Below, in pieces: positions 22,782 through 37,922 of a stretch of 64,000 bases of DNA (positions within the stretch are counted from its first letter, which is position 1; every line of letters starts with the position of its first letter). Under the pieces are notes generated by a model, which did not search any database, was not told the DNA's origin, and saw only the letters and a program-made list of their open reading frames with translations. Made by a program: the position numbers and the translations under genes. The stretch comes from Nepenthes gracilis. Its lineage: Eukaryota > Streptophyta > Magnoliopsida > Caryophyllales > Nepenthaceae. The DNA lies in contig BSYO01000005.1 in the NCBI GenBank assembly GCA_033239525.1, forward strand, positions 25,996,534-26,060,533. Reading direction: 5' to 3'.

Positions 22782-25211
22782 GTTAGCATAAAATATTTAA
22801 TAATATATGAGCACCTTCTTATGGATTTTTATGATAGTGAGACATTATTTGAAAATTTATTTTTAATTTTAAAAAGAAAAAAATCCTCTAAAGTGTATTA
22901 AAAATAATATCAATTGATCTTATAATTTAATACATTTGAATATCTATGTAAATTTATCTATCTAAATTTTAAATTTATCCCTATCATTATTATAATATGA
23001 TAGAAGCCATAATTATGTTGATATTAGCAAATAAAAACAGTTAGCTCAACGCCAAAGTTGATGGATATGAAGGTCTAACCCCCACCCTTGGACTTAGAGA
23101 GTAACAAGCAGTATAGTATACATAATGGGTACTCGTAAGTTTGTGAATAGAAAATAAAAAATTTAAAAAAATATTTAAACATTTTAACAATCTTTTAACA
23201 TATATTCTTACTAGACGTAGACGTTATAATATTTTTATTAAAAAATATAGATAAAATAAAACAAAAAAGATACATAATGACTAACTTTAGTTATGCAGAC
23301 TTTCATAGTATTGCATAATCAATTTTCATCTTTTTTATCTGTACTGCTTTATCTTTTAGCGTCCTAAACTGTAATTTTTGAAAATAATTTAATAAATAAA
23401 ATAATATTTTTTAATTTTTTATATATTGAGAAATAAATTATAAAATATTATTAACATAAAAGTTAATAATTGACATGTATATTTTATATAGAATAAGTTT
23501 TATTTATTTTTTAAAAAAGTGACTTAATTAAAACTATGTCAAAATTATTAATTGAGGCATTAACAAAGGTAATAAAAATCTTATTGAATATTTTAAATTT
23601 TTTATATTAGTATGAATTGCTTTAGATGTTACAAAAACTGTGTGTTAGGTATTCAAAAATTTTAAAAGTACTAAATATTTTTTATTTTTAATTTTAAAAA
23701 ATCTAATATATTATAACATAACTATACATAAGATCATAACGCTATCACTAAACATCATTAGCTAAAATCCTCAAATTTATATTTATTAATTTAAAAATTA
23801 ATTTTTATTTAAATTATATGAAAAGACTAACACCATTACATTTAAAAATATATCGGGACATTTTAAATAACATTGACTGCAAGTGTCTTTACATGTATAT
23901 TTTGAATTTACAATGTTACGCTACAAATAATACTCTACGAGTAAACAAAATATTCAGTCACCCCTAATTTATCTTCTTGCTATACTAAAAGCTGATAGCA
24001 TTACATTACATATAAATATTATTTCGGATAAAATTGATAATAATTATTATCCATATATATATATATATATTTAATGTGTCTTCCAAGATATTCGATATCT
24101 GTAAAACTTTCACACTTATATTTTCTTCATTTTTTACAAAAAATAATTTTTTAATTATTAATTAATTTAATTTTTAGAAGTCGTCAAACGTTACTTGAAC
24201 GCCATTTTAGAGGATGGTCAGGAACAGAGAGAGTAACAATATTAATTGCAAGTTTTAATTTTGACACCTCAAAACCTATTGCGAGTTTCACATCAAGGGG
24301 CAACTCCACAGGGGTTTTCTTATAAGTAGAGGGGGATTCACTTCTCTCAAGATGTACCATTGGGGGAGACTAAGATCCCAACAATTTGTACGTGCAATAG
24401 GTACTCTCGTTGAGAGCAGCCCCCAGTCCGTAAAATGGTACCTATGAAGGGGCAGACAAATTACCACTGCGATGGAGCGGAGTAACGCACTGCAGACTTA
24501 CACGTCGTAAAGTGAAAGCCACCAAGGGTGGCGGCCATTGAAGGGGGAGAAATATTGTGAATCCCACATCGGGAAGGCAACTTTACAATGGTTGTCTTGT
24601 AAATTAAGAGAAATTTACTTCTCTCACGGTGCACTTTTTGGGGGAGGTTTGAGCCCCAACGGTTTATACTACTTAACAAAGCCATTAACAACATATGATG
24701 TAATAGTTATAATTACTTAAAATTCCTTCATTAGAGTTAAAATAAAAAAGTTACAAACCAAATATTAAAATACTAATTCCTAACTTATTCTATTCTAACA
24801 ATTAAATGTGAAAATAATAATTTTAAATTATATTCTCTTCTTATTTTATTTCACGAGAATAACTATTATATTTTTACTTTATTCCATTCGAACAATCAAA
24901 TATAGTATGAAAGTTTTAATAAATGTAAGAAGACTAAAGGCCAATTGATTCAATTGTGTGTATTTTATACATATTATGACGTATCCGTGCATTCACTGGA
25001 GGAATGAAATTACCTCTATGCCAGGCTAAACTTTATACTCCATGTGTTGGAAGGGAGGTTGGTAGGGAATTGGAAAGTTTAAAAATTTAAAATTGAGAAT
25101 TTTAATTAATGTAAAAATACTAAAGGTCAATTGATTCGAACTGTATGTATTTTATGCATATTATAATGATACCCATGCATTCATTTCTTCTCTTGTGTCA
25201 TTTATCTACAA
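22782..25211. repeat. Array monomer 3 (2430 bp)
   Basis: Its first part resembles monomers 2 and 4, and its second part (from about 23640) matches monomer 1, so the switch between monomer types lies inside it. Module at about 24280-24679, where TACTACTTAACAA replaces the usual TACTCGCAACAA. Confidence 0.85.
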
Positions 25212-27207
25212 GTTAGCATAAAATATTTAATAATATATGAGCACCCTTCTTATGGATTTTTTATGATAGTGAGACATTATTTGAAAATTTATTTTTAATT
25301 TAAAAAGAAAAAAATCCTCTAAAGTGTATTAAAAATAATATCAATTGATCTTATAATTTAATACATTTGAATATCTATGTAAATTTATCTATCTAAATTT
25401 TAAATTTATCCCTATCATTATTATAATATGATAGAAGCCATAATTATGTTGATATTAGCAAATAAAAACAGTTAGCTCAACGCCAAAGTTGATGGATATG
25501 AAGGTCTAACCCCCACCCTTGGACTTAGAGAGTAACAAGCAGTATAGTATACATAATGGGTACTCGTAAGTTTGTGAATAGAAAATAAAAAATTTAAAAA
25601 AATATTTAAACATTTTAACAATCTTTTAACATATATTCTTACTAGACGTAGACGTTATAATATTTTTATTAAAAATATAGATAAAATAAAACAAAAAGAT
25701 ACATAATGACTAACTTTAGTTATGCAGACTTTCATAGTATTGCATAATCAATTTTCATCTTTTTTATCTGTACTGCTTTATCTTTTAGCGTCCTAAACTG
25801 TAATTTTTGAAAATAATTTAATAAATAAAATAATATTTTTTTAATTTTTTATATATTGAGAAATAAATTATAAAATATTATTAACATAAAAGTTAATAAT
25901 TGACATGTATATTTTATATAGAATAAGTTTTATTTATTTTTTTAAAAAAGTGACTTAATTAAAACTATGTCAAAATTATTAATTGAGGCATTAACAAAGG
26001 TAATAAAAAATCTTATTGAATATTTTAAATTTTTTTATATTAGTATGAATTGCTTTAGATGTTACAAAAACTGTGTGTTAGGTATTCAAAAATTTTAAAA
26101 GTACTAAATATTTTTTATCTTTAATTTTTAGAAATTTAATATATGATAACATAACTATACATAAGATCATAACGCTATCACTAAACATCATTAGCTAAAA
26201 AATCCTCAAATTTACATTTATTAACTTAAAATTTAATTTTTGTTTAAATTATATGAAAAGACTAACACCATTATATTTAAGAATATATCGAGACATTTTA
26301 AACAACATTAACTGCAAGTGTCTTTACATGTATATTTTGAATTTACAATGTTATGCTACAAATAGTACACTCTGAGTGAATAAAATATTCAGTCACCCCC
26401 TAATTTATCTTCTAACTATACCAAAAAACTCATAGCATTATATTACATAAAAATATTATTTCAGATAAAACTGATAATAATTACTATCCTTATATATATA
26501 TTTTTTAATGTGTCTTCCAAGATATTCAATATATTTAAAACTTTCAGACAAATATTTTTTTATTTTTTATTAAAGATATTTTTTTAATTATTAATTAATT
26601 TAATTTTTAGAAGTCATCAAACATTACTTGAACGCCATTTTAGAGGATGGTCAGAAATATAGAGAGTAACAATATTAATAGCAAGTTTTGATTTTGATAC
26701 TTGAAAACTTATTGTGAGTTTCACATCAGGAGGCAACTCCACAGGGGTTTACTTATAAGTAGAGGGGGATTCACTTCTCTCAAGATGTACCATTGGGGGA
26801 GACTAAGATCCCAACAATTTGTACGTGCAATAGGTACTCTCGTTGAGAGAAACCCCAGTTTATAAAAGGCTACCATGAAAGCGCCACTCAAGTATCGGCC
26901 GCGCGGAGCTAAGAACGACCGCAGAGCGACACGTCAGAAGTGAAGCTGCCAAGGTTGGCGGCCATTGAAGGGGAGAAATATTGTGAATCATACATCGGGA
27001 AAGTAACTCCACAAAGGTTGTCATATAAATTGAGAGAGATTTTTTTCTCTCACGGTGCACTTTTTGGGGAGGTTTGAGCCCCAACGGTTTATACTCGCAA
27101 CAAAGCCATTAACAACATATGATGTAATAGTTATAATTACTTAAAATTCCTTCATTAAAGTTAAAATAAAAAAGTTACAAACCAAATATTAAAATACTAA
27201 TTCCTAA
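25212..27207. repeat. Array monomer 4, cut by the assembly gap
   Basis: Matches monomer 2 until about 26750, then follows monomer 1/3-type sequence for about 100 bp (26755-26850) and returns. At 26870-26935 the GC-rich core is badly garbled relative to every other copy, just before the N run. Confidence 0.8.
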
Positions 27208-27307
27208 NNNNNNNNNNNNNNNNNNNNNNNNNNNNNNNNNNNNNNNNNNNNNNNNNNNNNNNNNNNNNNNNNNNNNNNNNNNNNNNNNNNNNNNNNNNNN
27301 NNNNNNN
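27208..27307. other. Assembly gap (100 N)
   Basis: Exactly 100 N, the conventional length for a gap of unknown size. Sequence left of it is array monomer and sequence right of it is a retroelement. The true distance and the number of missing monomers cannot be known from this window. Confidence 1.
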
Positions 27308-28652
27308 ATGGGATCACGTTTGCCGTCGTGCGGCTCGGGTTGGGCATCTTGAACATTCGGGAGCGTCCTCGTCTAATCTCATGTGAACGGAGATTAAAGT
27401 GCGTCAACTCCTCCGTACTCTCACGCAGTGCTCGGGTTCCATCTTCTTTGGTCACAGCCTCCACTCGAGGTGGGGCAGCCGTCCTTCTTTCGTTCGGAGT
27501 AATACCTTAACTCATAAAGAGGCTCTGAAGCTATATGGCCTCTGCCAGGGCCGTGCGGAGCTCATCTTGGGGGCACATCTCGGGAACCGCCTCTTGATCG
27601 TCGCGGTTGCGGTGGACCCATGGGCCTCCGAGTGGCGTCTCTCGGGGATTCTTCTTGAACTAGGGACACAGGTGATCTCGACCCTTGATCGCTACTGCTG
27701 CTTTGGAAATGGCACCCAGTGCTCCAGTGTTCCCTCCGACTAGGGAAGAGCCTTTCGCAATGGCCCCGCCTCCTTCGTTCCGACTGTGGCCTTTCGGTTT
27801 GTGAGGCCTGCAGCAAAGGCGCCTACTTGAGTTGGTCGATTTTGGAGTAGAGGGACACAAAGGCCTGTGATATTCCAGCCACACAGGCGGCAAGCCCCTC
27901 ACCCCTGGATCGGGTGATTCTCGGCGGCACGGGGTTGCGCCTCCCGATCACTGTGGCGCTTCTCTGGGAGCTGCGCTGCTGCCCTTGTGTTCACCATTGC
28001 AAGTTTCGAGGCTTAGGTTGTTGGGTACTCGTAGAAAATGTGGTGACTTTATTCGGTTCCAACGATCGTGTGATGTTGCGTCGTGCTTTCGGTGACAGCG
28101 TCAAATTGAATGCGAGTGGATCTCCAGGCACGCGGACTGGAGAGTTGGAGCAACACAAAGTGAACGAAAACGAATAGAAAAGCACAGAGACATGGGGTGA
28201 AAGCTTCAATTTACGTGAAAAACCCTCCGATATGGTGAAGGGTGAAAAACCACGGTGAAGGACGTGCAGTCCAAGAAATCTCACTATCAAGAAGATGAAA
28301 TACAATGATGAAAGCCTGGAAAACTTAGCGTCCTCAGGGTGTTTACAACTCGAGAAATATAGTTTCTCTTCTTTCTCTCTTCTCTTGGGATTTTTGCTAG
28401 AGTCTGGTTACGGAGGTCTGGGAGCTAAAAAAAAGTCCTTCTTCAGCTGCTGGAGTTGGGTATTTATAGAGAACGTGACGCCGTAGAGAGGGTGACACGT
28501 GGGCGGCATGCAGTGTCTGCCATGTCGCCTGCTTGTAGATGCGGCTATGGTTGGGACACTGTCACCACTGCCCGGTGCGAGCGCTCGAGGCGCATGGCAC
28601 ACGGATGCGGCGTGTCGAGGAGCGTTGCGTGCGTTGGTGGCATTTGGAGTTC
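27308..28652 (-). mobile_element. Retroelement fragment: LTR and degenerate gag leader
   Basis: This GC-richer block is unlike the array around it. On the minus strand, from right to left, there is an LTR-like stretch with a promoter box TCTATAAATACCC (28459-28471) and a TTTTTCACGTAAATTGAAGC block near 28200, followed by an ATG at 27997 opening MVNTRAAAQLPEKRHSD. That N-terminus is typical of plant Ty3/gypsy gag proteins. The frame stops after 32 codons at 27899-27901, and later frames carry gag-like but broken sequence (DELRTALAEA). The right junction with the array is at TTTG|TTGACATTAGC (about 28652). The left end is lost in the gap. No primer-binding site was recognised, so gypsy is favoured but not certain. 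Confidence 0.6.
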
Positions 28653-30833
28653 TTTGTTGACATTAGCAAATGAAAGCGGTTAGCCCAACCCCCAAAGTTG
28701 ATGGGACTGATGGTCTAACTCCCATCCTTGGTTCAAGGGTTAACCGTGGTATGGTATACATCTCATGAAATACTGTGTGACACGTGATAAGAATGTCTAA
28801 GAATTTAAAAAATATTTAAACATTTTAATTATATTTTAACTTATATTCTTACTAGACTTAGCCATTGTAACACATTTTATTAAAAATTAAAACATAAAAT
28901 AAAACAAAAAGGATAAATAATGTCTAACTTTAGTTATGTAGAGTTTTACAGTGTTACATAATCAACCTTCAACTTGTTTACGTGGGTTTGTTCTACCTTT
29001 TAGCATCCTAAACTGCTATTTTTAAAAAAATTGATACATAAAATAATAATTTTTAATTTTTCTATATATTGGGAAATAAATTGTAAAATATTATTAACAT
29101 AAAAGTTAATAATTGACATGTATATCTTATATAGAATAATATTTTTTTTTAAAAAAAAAAAGTGATTTTATTAAAATTATGTCAAAAGTATTGATTGAGG
29201 CATTAACAAAGGTAATAAAAATTCTTATGAAATATTTTGAATTTTTTTATATTAGTATGAATTGCTTTTGATGTTACAAAAATTGTGTGTTGATATTCAA
29301 AATTGTAAAAGCACCAAATATTTTTATTTTTAATTTTAGAAAGCTAATATATGATAACATAACTATATGAGAAGATCATAACGCTGTCACTAAACATCAT
29401 TAGCTGAAAAATCCTCAAATTTATATTTATTAATTTAAAAATTAATTTTTATTTAAATTATCTAAAAGGACTAACACCATTACATTTAAGAATATGTCGA
29501 GACATTTTAAATAATATTGACTACAAGTGTCTTCACACGTATATTTTGAACTTACAATGTTCTCACAAATAATACTCTATGAGTGAACAAAATATTCAAT
29601 CACCCCCAAATTTATCTTCTGATTAATTATACTAAACAACTCTAACAATACATTACATATAAATATTATTTCAGATAAAATTGATAATAATTAGTATCCT
29701 TTTATATATATTTTTACCGTGTCTTCCAATATATTTGATATCTTTAAAACTTTCATACTTATATATTTTTTTATTTTTTACAAAAGATAATTTTTTAATT
29801 ATTAATTAATTTAATTTTAGACGTCATCAAACGTTACTTGAACACCATTTTAGAGATGGTTAGAAATAGAGAGAGTAACAATATTAATGGCAAGTTTTGA
29901 TTTGACACCAAAACCCGTTGTAAGTTTAACATCGGGGTAACACTACAAGGTTTTCTTATAAGTTGAGGGGATTTTCTTCTCTCAAGATGTATCTTTGGGA
30001 GAGGATCGAGTCCCAATGACTTGTACTCGTAACAAGCACTCTCATTGAGTGCAGCCCCGATCGTAAATGGCTACTGCGGAAGGATGGACTGTTGCCCGGC
30101 AACGGTGGAAGAGAATGCACTTCTGAGTGACACATTGTAATGTGAAAGCCACCAATGTTGGCGGCCATCGAAGGGGATAGATACATGAGTCCACATCGGA
30201 AGGTAACTTCATAATGGTTATCTTATAAGTTGGCAGAAATTTCTCTCTCACGATGCACCTTTTGGAGATGGTTTGGACCCTAACGGCTTATGCTCGCAAT
30301 AAAACCATTAAAACATATGATGTGACGGTTATAATTATTTCAAATTCTTTTCATTAAAAGTTAAAATGAAAAAGTTACAAACCAAATATTTGAAATACTA
30401 ATTTCTAATTTATTCAATTCTAACAATCAAATTTGATAATAATAATTTAAATTATATTCTTATCTTATTCTTTTCCCTAAAAATAACTATTCGATTTTCT
30501 TTTATTCCATTCGAATAATCAAATATAGCGTTAGAGTTTTAATTAATGTAAGAAGACTAAATGTCAATTGATTCAATTGTGTGTATTTTATACATATTAT
30601 GATGTATCTGTGTATTCATTTGAGGAGTAAAATTACCTCTATGTCAGGCTAAACTTTGTACTCCTGTATTTGAAAGGGTGGTTGGCAGGGAATTAGAGAG
30701 TCTGAAAAATTAAAATTAGAAGTTTTAATTAATGTAAAAACATAAAAGGTTAATTGATGTGACCTATGTATATTTTATGCATATTATGACGTATCCATGC
30801 ATTCATTTCTTCTCCTGTGTCATTTATCTACAA
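28653..30833. repeat. Array monomer 5, 5' part missing
   Basis: Resumes at TTGACATTAGCAAATGAAA, about 250 bp into a monomer, and is of the same type as monomers 8, 11 and 14. The module (about 29920-30302) has many small deletions, for example CAGCCCCGATCG where cleaner copies read CAGCCCCCAGTCCG. Confidence 0.8.
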
Positions 30834-33148
30834 GTTAGCATAAAATATTTAATAATATATGAGCACCCTTCTTATGGGTTTATTGTGATAGTGAGACTTC
30901 ATTTGAGGATTTTTTTTTTTTTTAAATGATTTTATCTCTATCATTAGTACAATATGATAGAAGTCACAATTTTGTTGACATTAGCAAATGAAAACGGTTA
31001 GCCCAACCCCAAAGTTGATGGGACTGATGGTCTAACTCCCATCCTTGGACTTAGAGATTAACACGTAGTATGGTATATATAATAGATACTCGTAAACTTG
31101 TGAATAGAATATAAAGAATTTAAAAAAATATTTAAACATTTTAATTATATTTTTACATATATTCTTATTAGACTTAGATGTTGTAATATTTTTATTAAAA
31201 ATATAGATAAAATAAAACAAAAGGATAAATAATGTCTAACTTTTGTTATATAAACTTTCACAGGATTGCATAATCAATCTTCATCTTCTTTACCTGTGCT
31301 TGTTCTATCTTTTTAGCGTCCTAAATCTTTTTTTAAAAAAAAATTATTAAATAAAATAATATTTTTTAATTTTTTTATATATTGAGTAATAAATTATAAA
31401 ATATCATTAACATGAAAGTTAATAATTGACATGTATATTTTATATTGAATAATATTTATTTATTTGTTTAAAAAAGTGATTTAATTAAAATTATGTTAAA
31501 AGTATTAATTGAGGCATTAACAAAGGTAATAAAAAATCTTATGAAATATTTTGAATTTTTTTATATTAGTATGAATTGCTTTAGATGTTACAAAAATTGT
31601 GTGTTGGTATTCAAAAATTTTAAAAGTACTAAATATTTTTTATTTTTAATTTTTAGAAATCAAATATTACATAAGATCATAATGCTATCACTAAACATCA
31701 TTAGCTAAAAAATCCTCAAATTTATATTTATTAATTTAAAATTTAATTTTTGTTTAAATTATATGAAAAGACTAACACCACTACATTTAAGAATATGTCG
31801 GGACATTTTAAACAACATTGACTGCAAGTGTCTTTACATGTATATTTTGAATTTACAATGTTCTGCTACAAATAATACTCTCTGAGTGAACAAGATATTA
31901 AGTCACCCCCTAATTTATCTTCCGACTATATTAAAAGCTCATAGCATTATATTACATATAAATATTATTTTAGATAAAATTGATAATAATTATTGTCCTT
32001 TTATATATTTTTTTAATATGTCTTCCAAGATATTCAATACCTTTAAAACTTTCATACTTATAATTTTTTATTTTTAACTGAAGATAATTTTGTAATTATT
32101 AATTAATTTAATTTTTAGAAGTCATCGGGCGTTACTTGAACGTCATTTTAGAGAATGGTCGAAATAGAGAGAGTAACAATATTAATGGCAAGTATTAATT
32201 TTGACACCTCAAAACCTATTGCGAGTTTCACATCATGGGGAAACTTCATAGAGGTTTTCTTATATGTTGAGAGAGATTCTCTTCTCTCAAGATATACCTT
32301 TGGGGGAGTCTCAGATCCCAACGATTTGTACTTACAATAGGCACTCTAGTTGAGAGCAGCCCCCAGTCCGTAAATGGCTACCTACGAAGGGGCGAACCTA
32401 TTACCGCTGCGGTGGAGCGAAGTAACGCACCGCAGACTGACACGTCGTAAAGTGAAAGCCGCCAAGGTTGGCGGCCATTGAAGGGGAGAAATATTATGAA
32501 TCCCACATTGGATAGGCAACTCTACAAGGGTTGTCTTATAAGTTGAGAGAGATTTTCTTCTCTCACAGTGCACTTTTTGGAGGAGGTTTGAGCCCTAATG
32601 GCTTATATTCACAACAAAGCCATTAACAACATATGATGTAACGGTTATAATTATTTGAAATTCCTTCATTAAAGTTAAAATAAAAAAAAGTTACAGATCA
32701 AATATTAAAATATTAATTTTTAACTTATTCTATTCCAACAATCAAATATGAACGCAATAATTTTAAATTATATTGTCTTCTTATTTTATTCTCTGAGAAT
32801 AACTATTCTATTTTCACGTTATTCCATTTGAACAATCAAACATAGTATAGGAGTTTTAATTAATGTAAGAAGACTAAAGGCCAATTGATTCAATTGTGTG
32901 TATTTTATACATATTATGACGTATCCGTGCAATCACTGGAGAAGTGAAATTACCTCTATGCCAGGCTAAACTTTGTACTCCCCGTGTTGAAAGGGAGGTT
33001 GGTACGAAATTGGAGAGTCTAAAAATTTTAAAATTGGGTGTTTTAATTAATGTAAAAATACTAAAGGTCAATCGATTTGACCTGTGTATTTTATGTATAT
33101 TATGACGTATCCACGCATTCATTTTTTCTCCTGTGTATTTATCTACAA
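30834..33148. repeat. Array monomer 6 (type A, 2315 bp)
   Basis: First copy of type A of the trimer; near-identical partners are monomers 9 and 12. Type A lacks about 25 bp after TTTTTAGAAATC that other types have. Module at about 32219-32615. Confidence 0.85.
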
Positions 33149-35487
33149 GTTAGCATAAAATATTTAATAATATATGAGCACCCTTCTTATGGGTTTTTCT
33201 TGATAATGAGACATTATTTGAGAATTTATTTTTAATTTAAAAAGAAAAAATCCTCTAAAGTGTATTAAAAATAATATCAATTGATCTTAGAATTTAATAC
33301 ATTTGAATATCTATTTAAATTTATCTATCTAAATTTTAAAATTATCTCTATCATTATATAATATGATAGAACCATAATTATGTTGATATTAGCAAATAAA
33401 GACAGTTAGCTCAACCCCAAAGTTGATGGGTATGAAGGTCTAACCCCCACCTTTGGACTTAGAGAGTAACAAGCAGTATAGTATATATATTCTTACTAGA
33501 CTTAGACGTTATAATATTTTTATTAAAAAGTATAGATAAAATAAAACAAAAAAGATAAATAATGACTAACTTTAGTTATGCAGACTTTCACAGTATTGCA
33601 TAATCAATCTTCATCTTCTTTATCTGTGCTTGTTTTATCTTTTTAGCGTCCTAAACTTTATTTTTTAGAAATAATTAAATAAATAAAATAATATTTTTTA
33701 ATTTTTTATATATTGAGAAATAAATTATAAAATATTATTAACATAAAAGTTAATAAGTGACATGTATATTTTATATAGAATAAGTTTTATTTATTTTTTT
33801 AAAAAAGTGACTTAATTAAAACTATGTCAAAATTATTAATTGAGGCATTAACAAAGGTAATAAAAAATCTTATTGAATATTTAAAATTTTTTATATTAGT
33901 ATGAATTGCTTTGGATGTTACAAAAACTGTGTGTTAGGTATTCAAAAATTTTAAAAGTACTAAATATTTTTTATTTGAAATTTTTAGAAATTTAATATAT
34001 GATAACATAACTATACATAAGATCATAACGCTATCACTAAACATCATTAGCTAAAAAATCTTCAAATTTATATTTATTAATTTAAAATTTAATTTTAGTC
34101 TAAATTATATGAAAATACTAACACAATTATAGTTAAGAATATATCGGGACATTTTAAACAACATTGATCAAGTAAGTGTCTTTATACGTATATTTTGAAT
34201 TTACAATGTTCTGCTACAAATAATACTCTCTTAGTGAACAAAATATTCAGTTACCCCTAATTTATCTTCCTACCTATACTAAAAACTCATAGCATTATAT
34301 TATATATAAATATTATTTCAGATTAAATTGATAATGATTATTATCCTTTTATATATATTTTTAATGTGTCATCCAAGATATTCGATACCTTTAAAACTTT
34401 TATACTTATATTTTTATTTTTAGAAAAGATAACTTTTTAATTATTAATTAATTTAATTTTTAGAAGTCGTCAAACATTACTTGAACGCCATTTTAGATGA
34501 TGGTCAGAAATAGAGAGAGTAACAATATTAATAGCAAGTTTTGATTTTGATACTTTAAAACCTATTGCGAGTTTCACATCAGGGGCAACTCACAGGGGTT
34601 TCCTTATAAGCTGAGGGTGATTCTCTTTTCAAGATGTACCTTTGGGAAGGCTCGAGTCCCCACGATTTGTACTGCAACAGTACTCTCATTGAAAGCACCC
34701 CCATGTAGAAGGGCTACTGCGAAAGAGGCGGACTATTCTTGCATTGCCGGTGGAGCGGAGTAACGCACCGCAGAGTGACACGTCGTAAAGTGAAAGTTGC
34801 CAAGGTTGGTGGCCATTGAAGGGAAAGAAATATTGTGAATCCCACATCGAGAAGGCAACTTCATAAGGGTTGTCTTATAAGTTGAGAGAGATTTTCTTCT
34901 CTCACAGCGCACTTTTTGGGGAAGGTCTGAGTCCCAACTGCTTATACTCACAACAAAACCATTAACAACATATGATGTAACGGTTATAATTATTCGAAAT
35001 TCCTTCATTAAAGTTAAAATAAAAAAAGTTACAAACCAAATATTAAAATATTAATTTCTAACTTATTCTATTCCTTTGACAAATATGAAAATAATAATTT
35101 TAAATTATATTCTCTTCTTATTATATTCTCTGAGAATCACTATTTTATTTTTATTTTAATCTATTCGAACAATCAAACGTAATATGAGAGTTTAAATTAT
35201 TGTAAGATGACTAAATGTCAATTGATTTAATTGTGGGTATTTTATACATATTATGACGTATCCGTGCAATCACTAGAAAAGTAAAATTACCTATATGCCT
35301 AGATAAACTTTGTACTCCCAGTGTTGGAAGGAAAGTTAGTAGGGAATTGGAGAGTCTGAAAATTTAAAATTGGGTGTTTTAATAAATGTAAAAATACTAA
35401 AGGTCAATTGATTCGACCTATGTGTATTTTATATATATTATGACGTATTCATGCATTAATTTCTTCTCCTGTGTCATTTATCTACAA
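33149..35487. repeat. Array monomer 7 (type B, 2339 bp)
   Basis: Partners are monomers 10 and 13. A local deletion leaves TATAGTATATATATTCTTAC at about 33477, shared by all type B copies. The core of its module (34566-34957) is garbled at 34680-34750. Confidence 0.85.
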
Positions 35488-37922
35488 GTTAGCATAAAAT
35501 ATTTAATAATATATGAGCACCCTTCTTATTGGTTTATTGTGATAGTGAGACATTATTTGAGGATTTGTTTTTAATTTAAAAAGAAAAATCCTCTAAAGTT
35601 TATTAAAAATAATATCAATTGATCTTATAATTTAATACATTTGAATATCTATTTAAATTTATCTGTCTAAATTTTAAATTTATCTCTAACATTATTATAA
35701 TATGATAGAAGCCATAATTATATTTATATTAGCAAATGAAAACGGTTAGCTCAACCCCAAAGTTGATGGGTATGAAGGTCTAACCACCACCATTGGACTT
35801 AGAGGGTAACAAGCAGTAGTGTATATATAATGGGTACTCGGAAGCTTGTGAATAGAAAATAAAAAATTTAAAAAAATATTTAAACATTTTAATTATATTT
35901 TAACTTATATTCTTACTAGACTTAGCCATTGTAACATTTTTATTAAAAATTAAAACATAAAATAAAACAAAAAGGATAAATAATGTCTAACTTTAGTTAT
36001 GTAGAGTTTTACAGTGTTACATAATCAACCTTCAACTTGTTTACGTGGGTTTGTTCTACCTTTTTAGCATCCTAAACTGCTATTTTTTAAAAAAAAAAAT
36101 TGATACATAAAATAATAATTTTTAATTTTTCTATATATTGGGAAATAAATTGTAAAATATTATTAACATAAAAGTTAATAATTGACATGTATATCTTATA
36201 TAGAATAATATTTTTTTTTAAAAAAAAAAAGTGATTTTATTAAAATTATGTCAAAAGTATTGATTGAGGCATTAACAAAGGTAATAAAATTCTTATGAAA
36301 TATTTTGAATTTTTTATATTAGTATGAATTGCTTTTGATGTTACAAAAATTGTGTGTTGATATTCAAAAATTGTAAAAGCACCAAATATTTTTTATTTTT
36401 AATTTTAGAAAGCTAATATATGATAACATAACTATACGTAAGATCATAACGCTTGTCACTAAACATCATTAGCTGAAAAATCCTCAAATTTATATTTATT
36501 AATTTAAAAATTAATTTTTATTTAAATTATCTAAAAGGACTAACACCATTACATTTAAGAATATGTCGAGACATTTTAAATAATATTGACTACAAGTGTC
36601 TTCACACGTATATTTTGAACTTACAATGTTCTGCTACAAATAATACTCTATGAGTGAACAAAATATTCAATCACCCCCAAATTTATCTTCTGATTAATTA
36701 TACTAAACAACTCCTAACAATACATTACATATAAATATTATTTCAGATAAAATTGATAATAATTAGTATCCTTTTATATATATTTTTACTGTGTCTTCCA
36801 ATATATTTGATATCTTTAAAACTTTCATACTTATATATTTTTTATTTTTTACAAAAGATAATTTTTTAATTATTAATTAATTTAATTTTTAGACGTCATC
36901 AAACGTTACTTGAACACCATTTTAGAGGATGGTTAGAAATAGAGAGAGTAACAATATTAATGGCAAGTTTTGATTTTGACACCTCAAAACCCGTTGTAAG
37001 TTTAACATCAGGGGGTAACACTACAGGGGTTTTCTTATAAGTTGAGGGGGATTTTCTTCTCTCAAGATGTATCTTTGGGAGAGGATCGAGTCCCAATGAC
37101 TTGTACTCGTAACAAGCACTCTCATTGAGTGCAGCCCCCCAAGTAAATGGCTACTGCGGAAGGATGGACTGTGTTGCATTTGCGGTGGAGAAGAGTAACG
37201 CACTACAGAGTGACACATTGTAATGTGAAAGCCACCAATGTTGGCGGCCATCGAAGGGGGATAGATACTGTGAGTCCCACATCGAGAAGGTAACTTCATA
37301 ATGGTTATCTTATAAGTTGAGAGAAATTCTCTTCTCTCACGATGCACCTTTTGGAGATGGTTTGGACCCTAACGGCTTATGCTCGCAATAAAACCATTAA
37401 AAACATATGATGTGACGGTTATAATTATTTCAAATTCTTTCATTAAAGTTAAAATGAAAAAAGTTACAAACCAAATATTGAAATACTAATTTCTAATTTA
37501 TTCAATTCTAACAATCAAATTTGATAATAATAATTTTAAATTATATTCTTATCTTATTCTTTTCCCTAAAAATAACTATTCGATTTTTACTTTATTCCAT
37601 TCGAATAATCAAATATAGCGTTAGAGTTTTAATTAATGTAAGAAGACTAAATGTCAATTGATTCAATTGTGTGTATTTTATACATATTATGATGTATCTG
37701 TGTATTCATTTGAGGAGTAAAATTACCTCTATGTCAGGCTAAACTTTGTACTCCCTGTGTTGAAAGGGTGGTTGGCAGGAATTAGAGAGTCTGAAAAATT
37801 AAAATTAGAAGTTTTAATTAATGTAAAAACACAAAAGGTTAATTGATGTGACCTATGTATATTTTATGCATATTATGACGTATCCATGCATTCATTTCTT
37901 CTCCTGTGTCATTTATCTACAA
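35488..37922. repeat. Array monomer 8 (type C, 2435 bp)
   Basis: Partners are monomers 5, 11 and 14. Module at about 36993-37392; 37133-37190 differs from monomer 11 by clustered indels. Confidence 0.85.
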
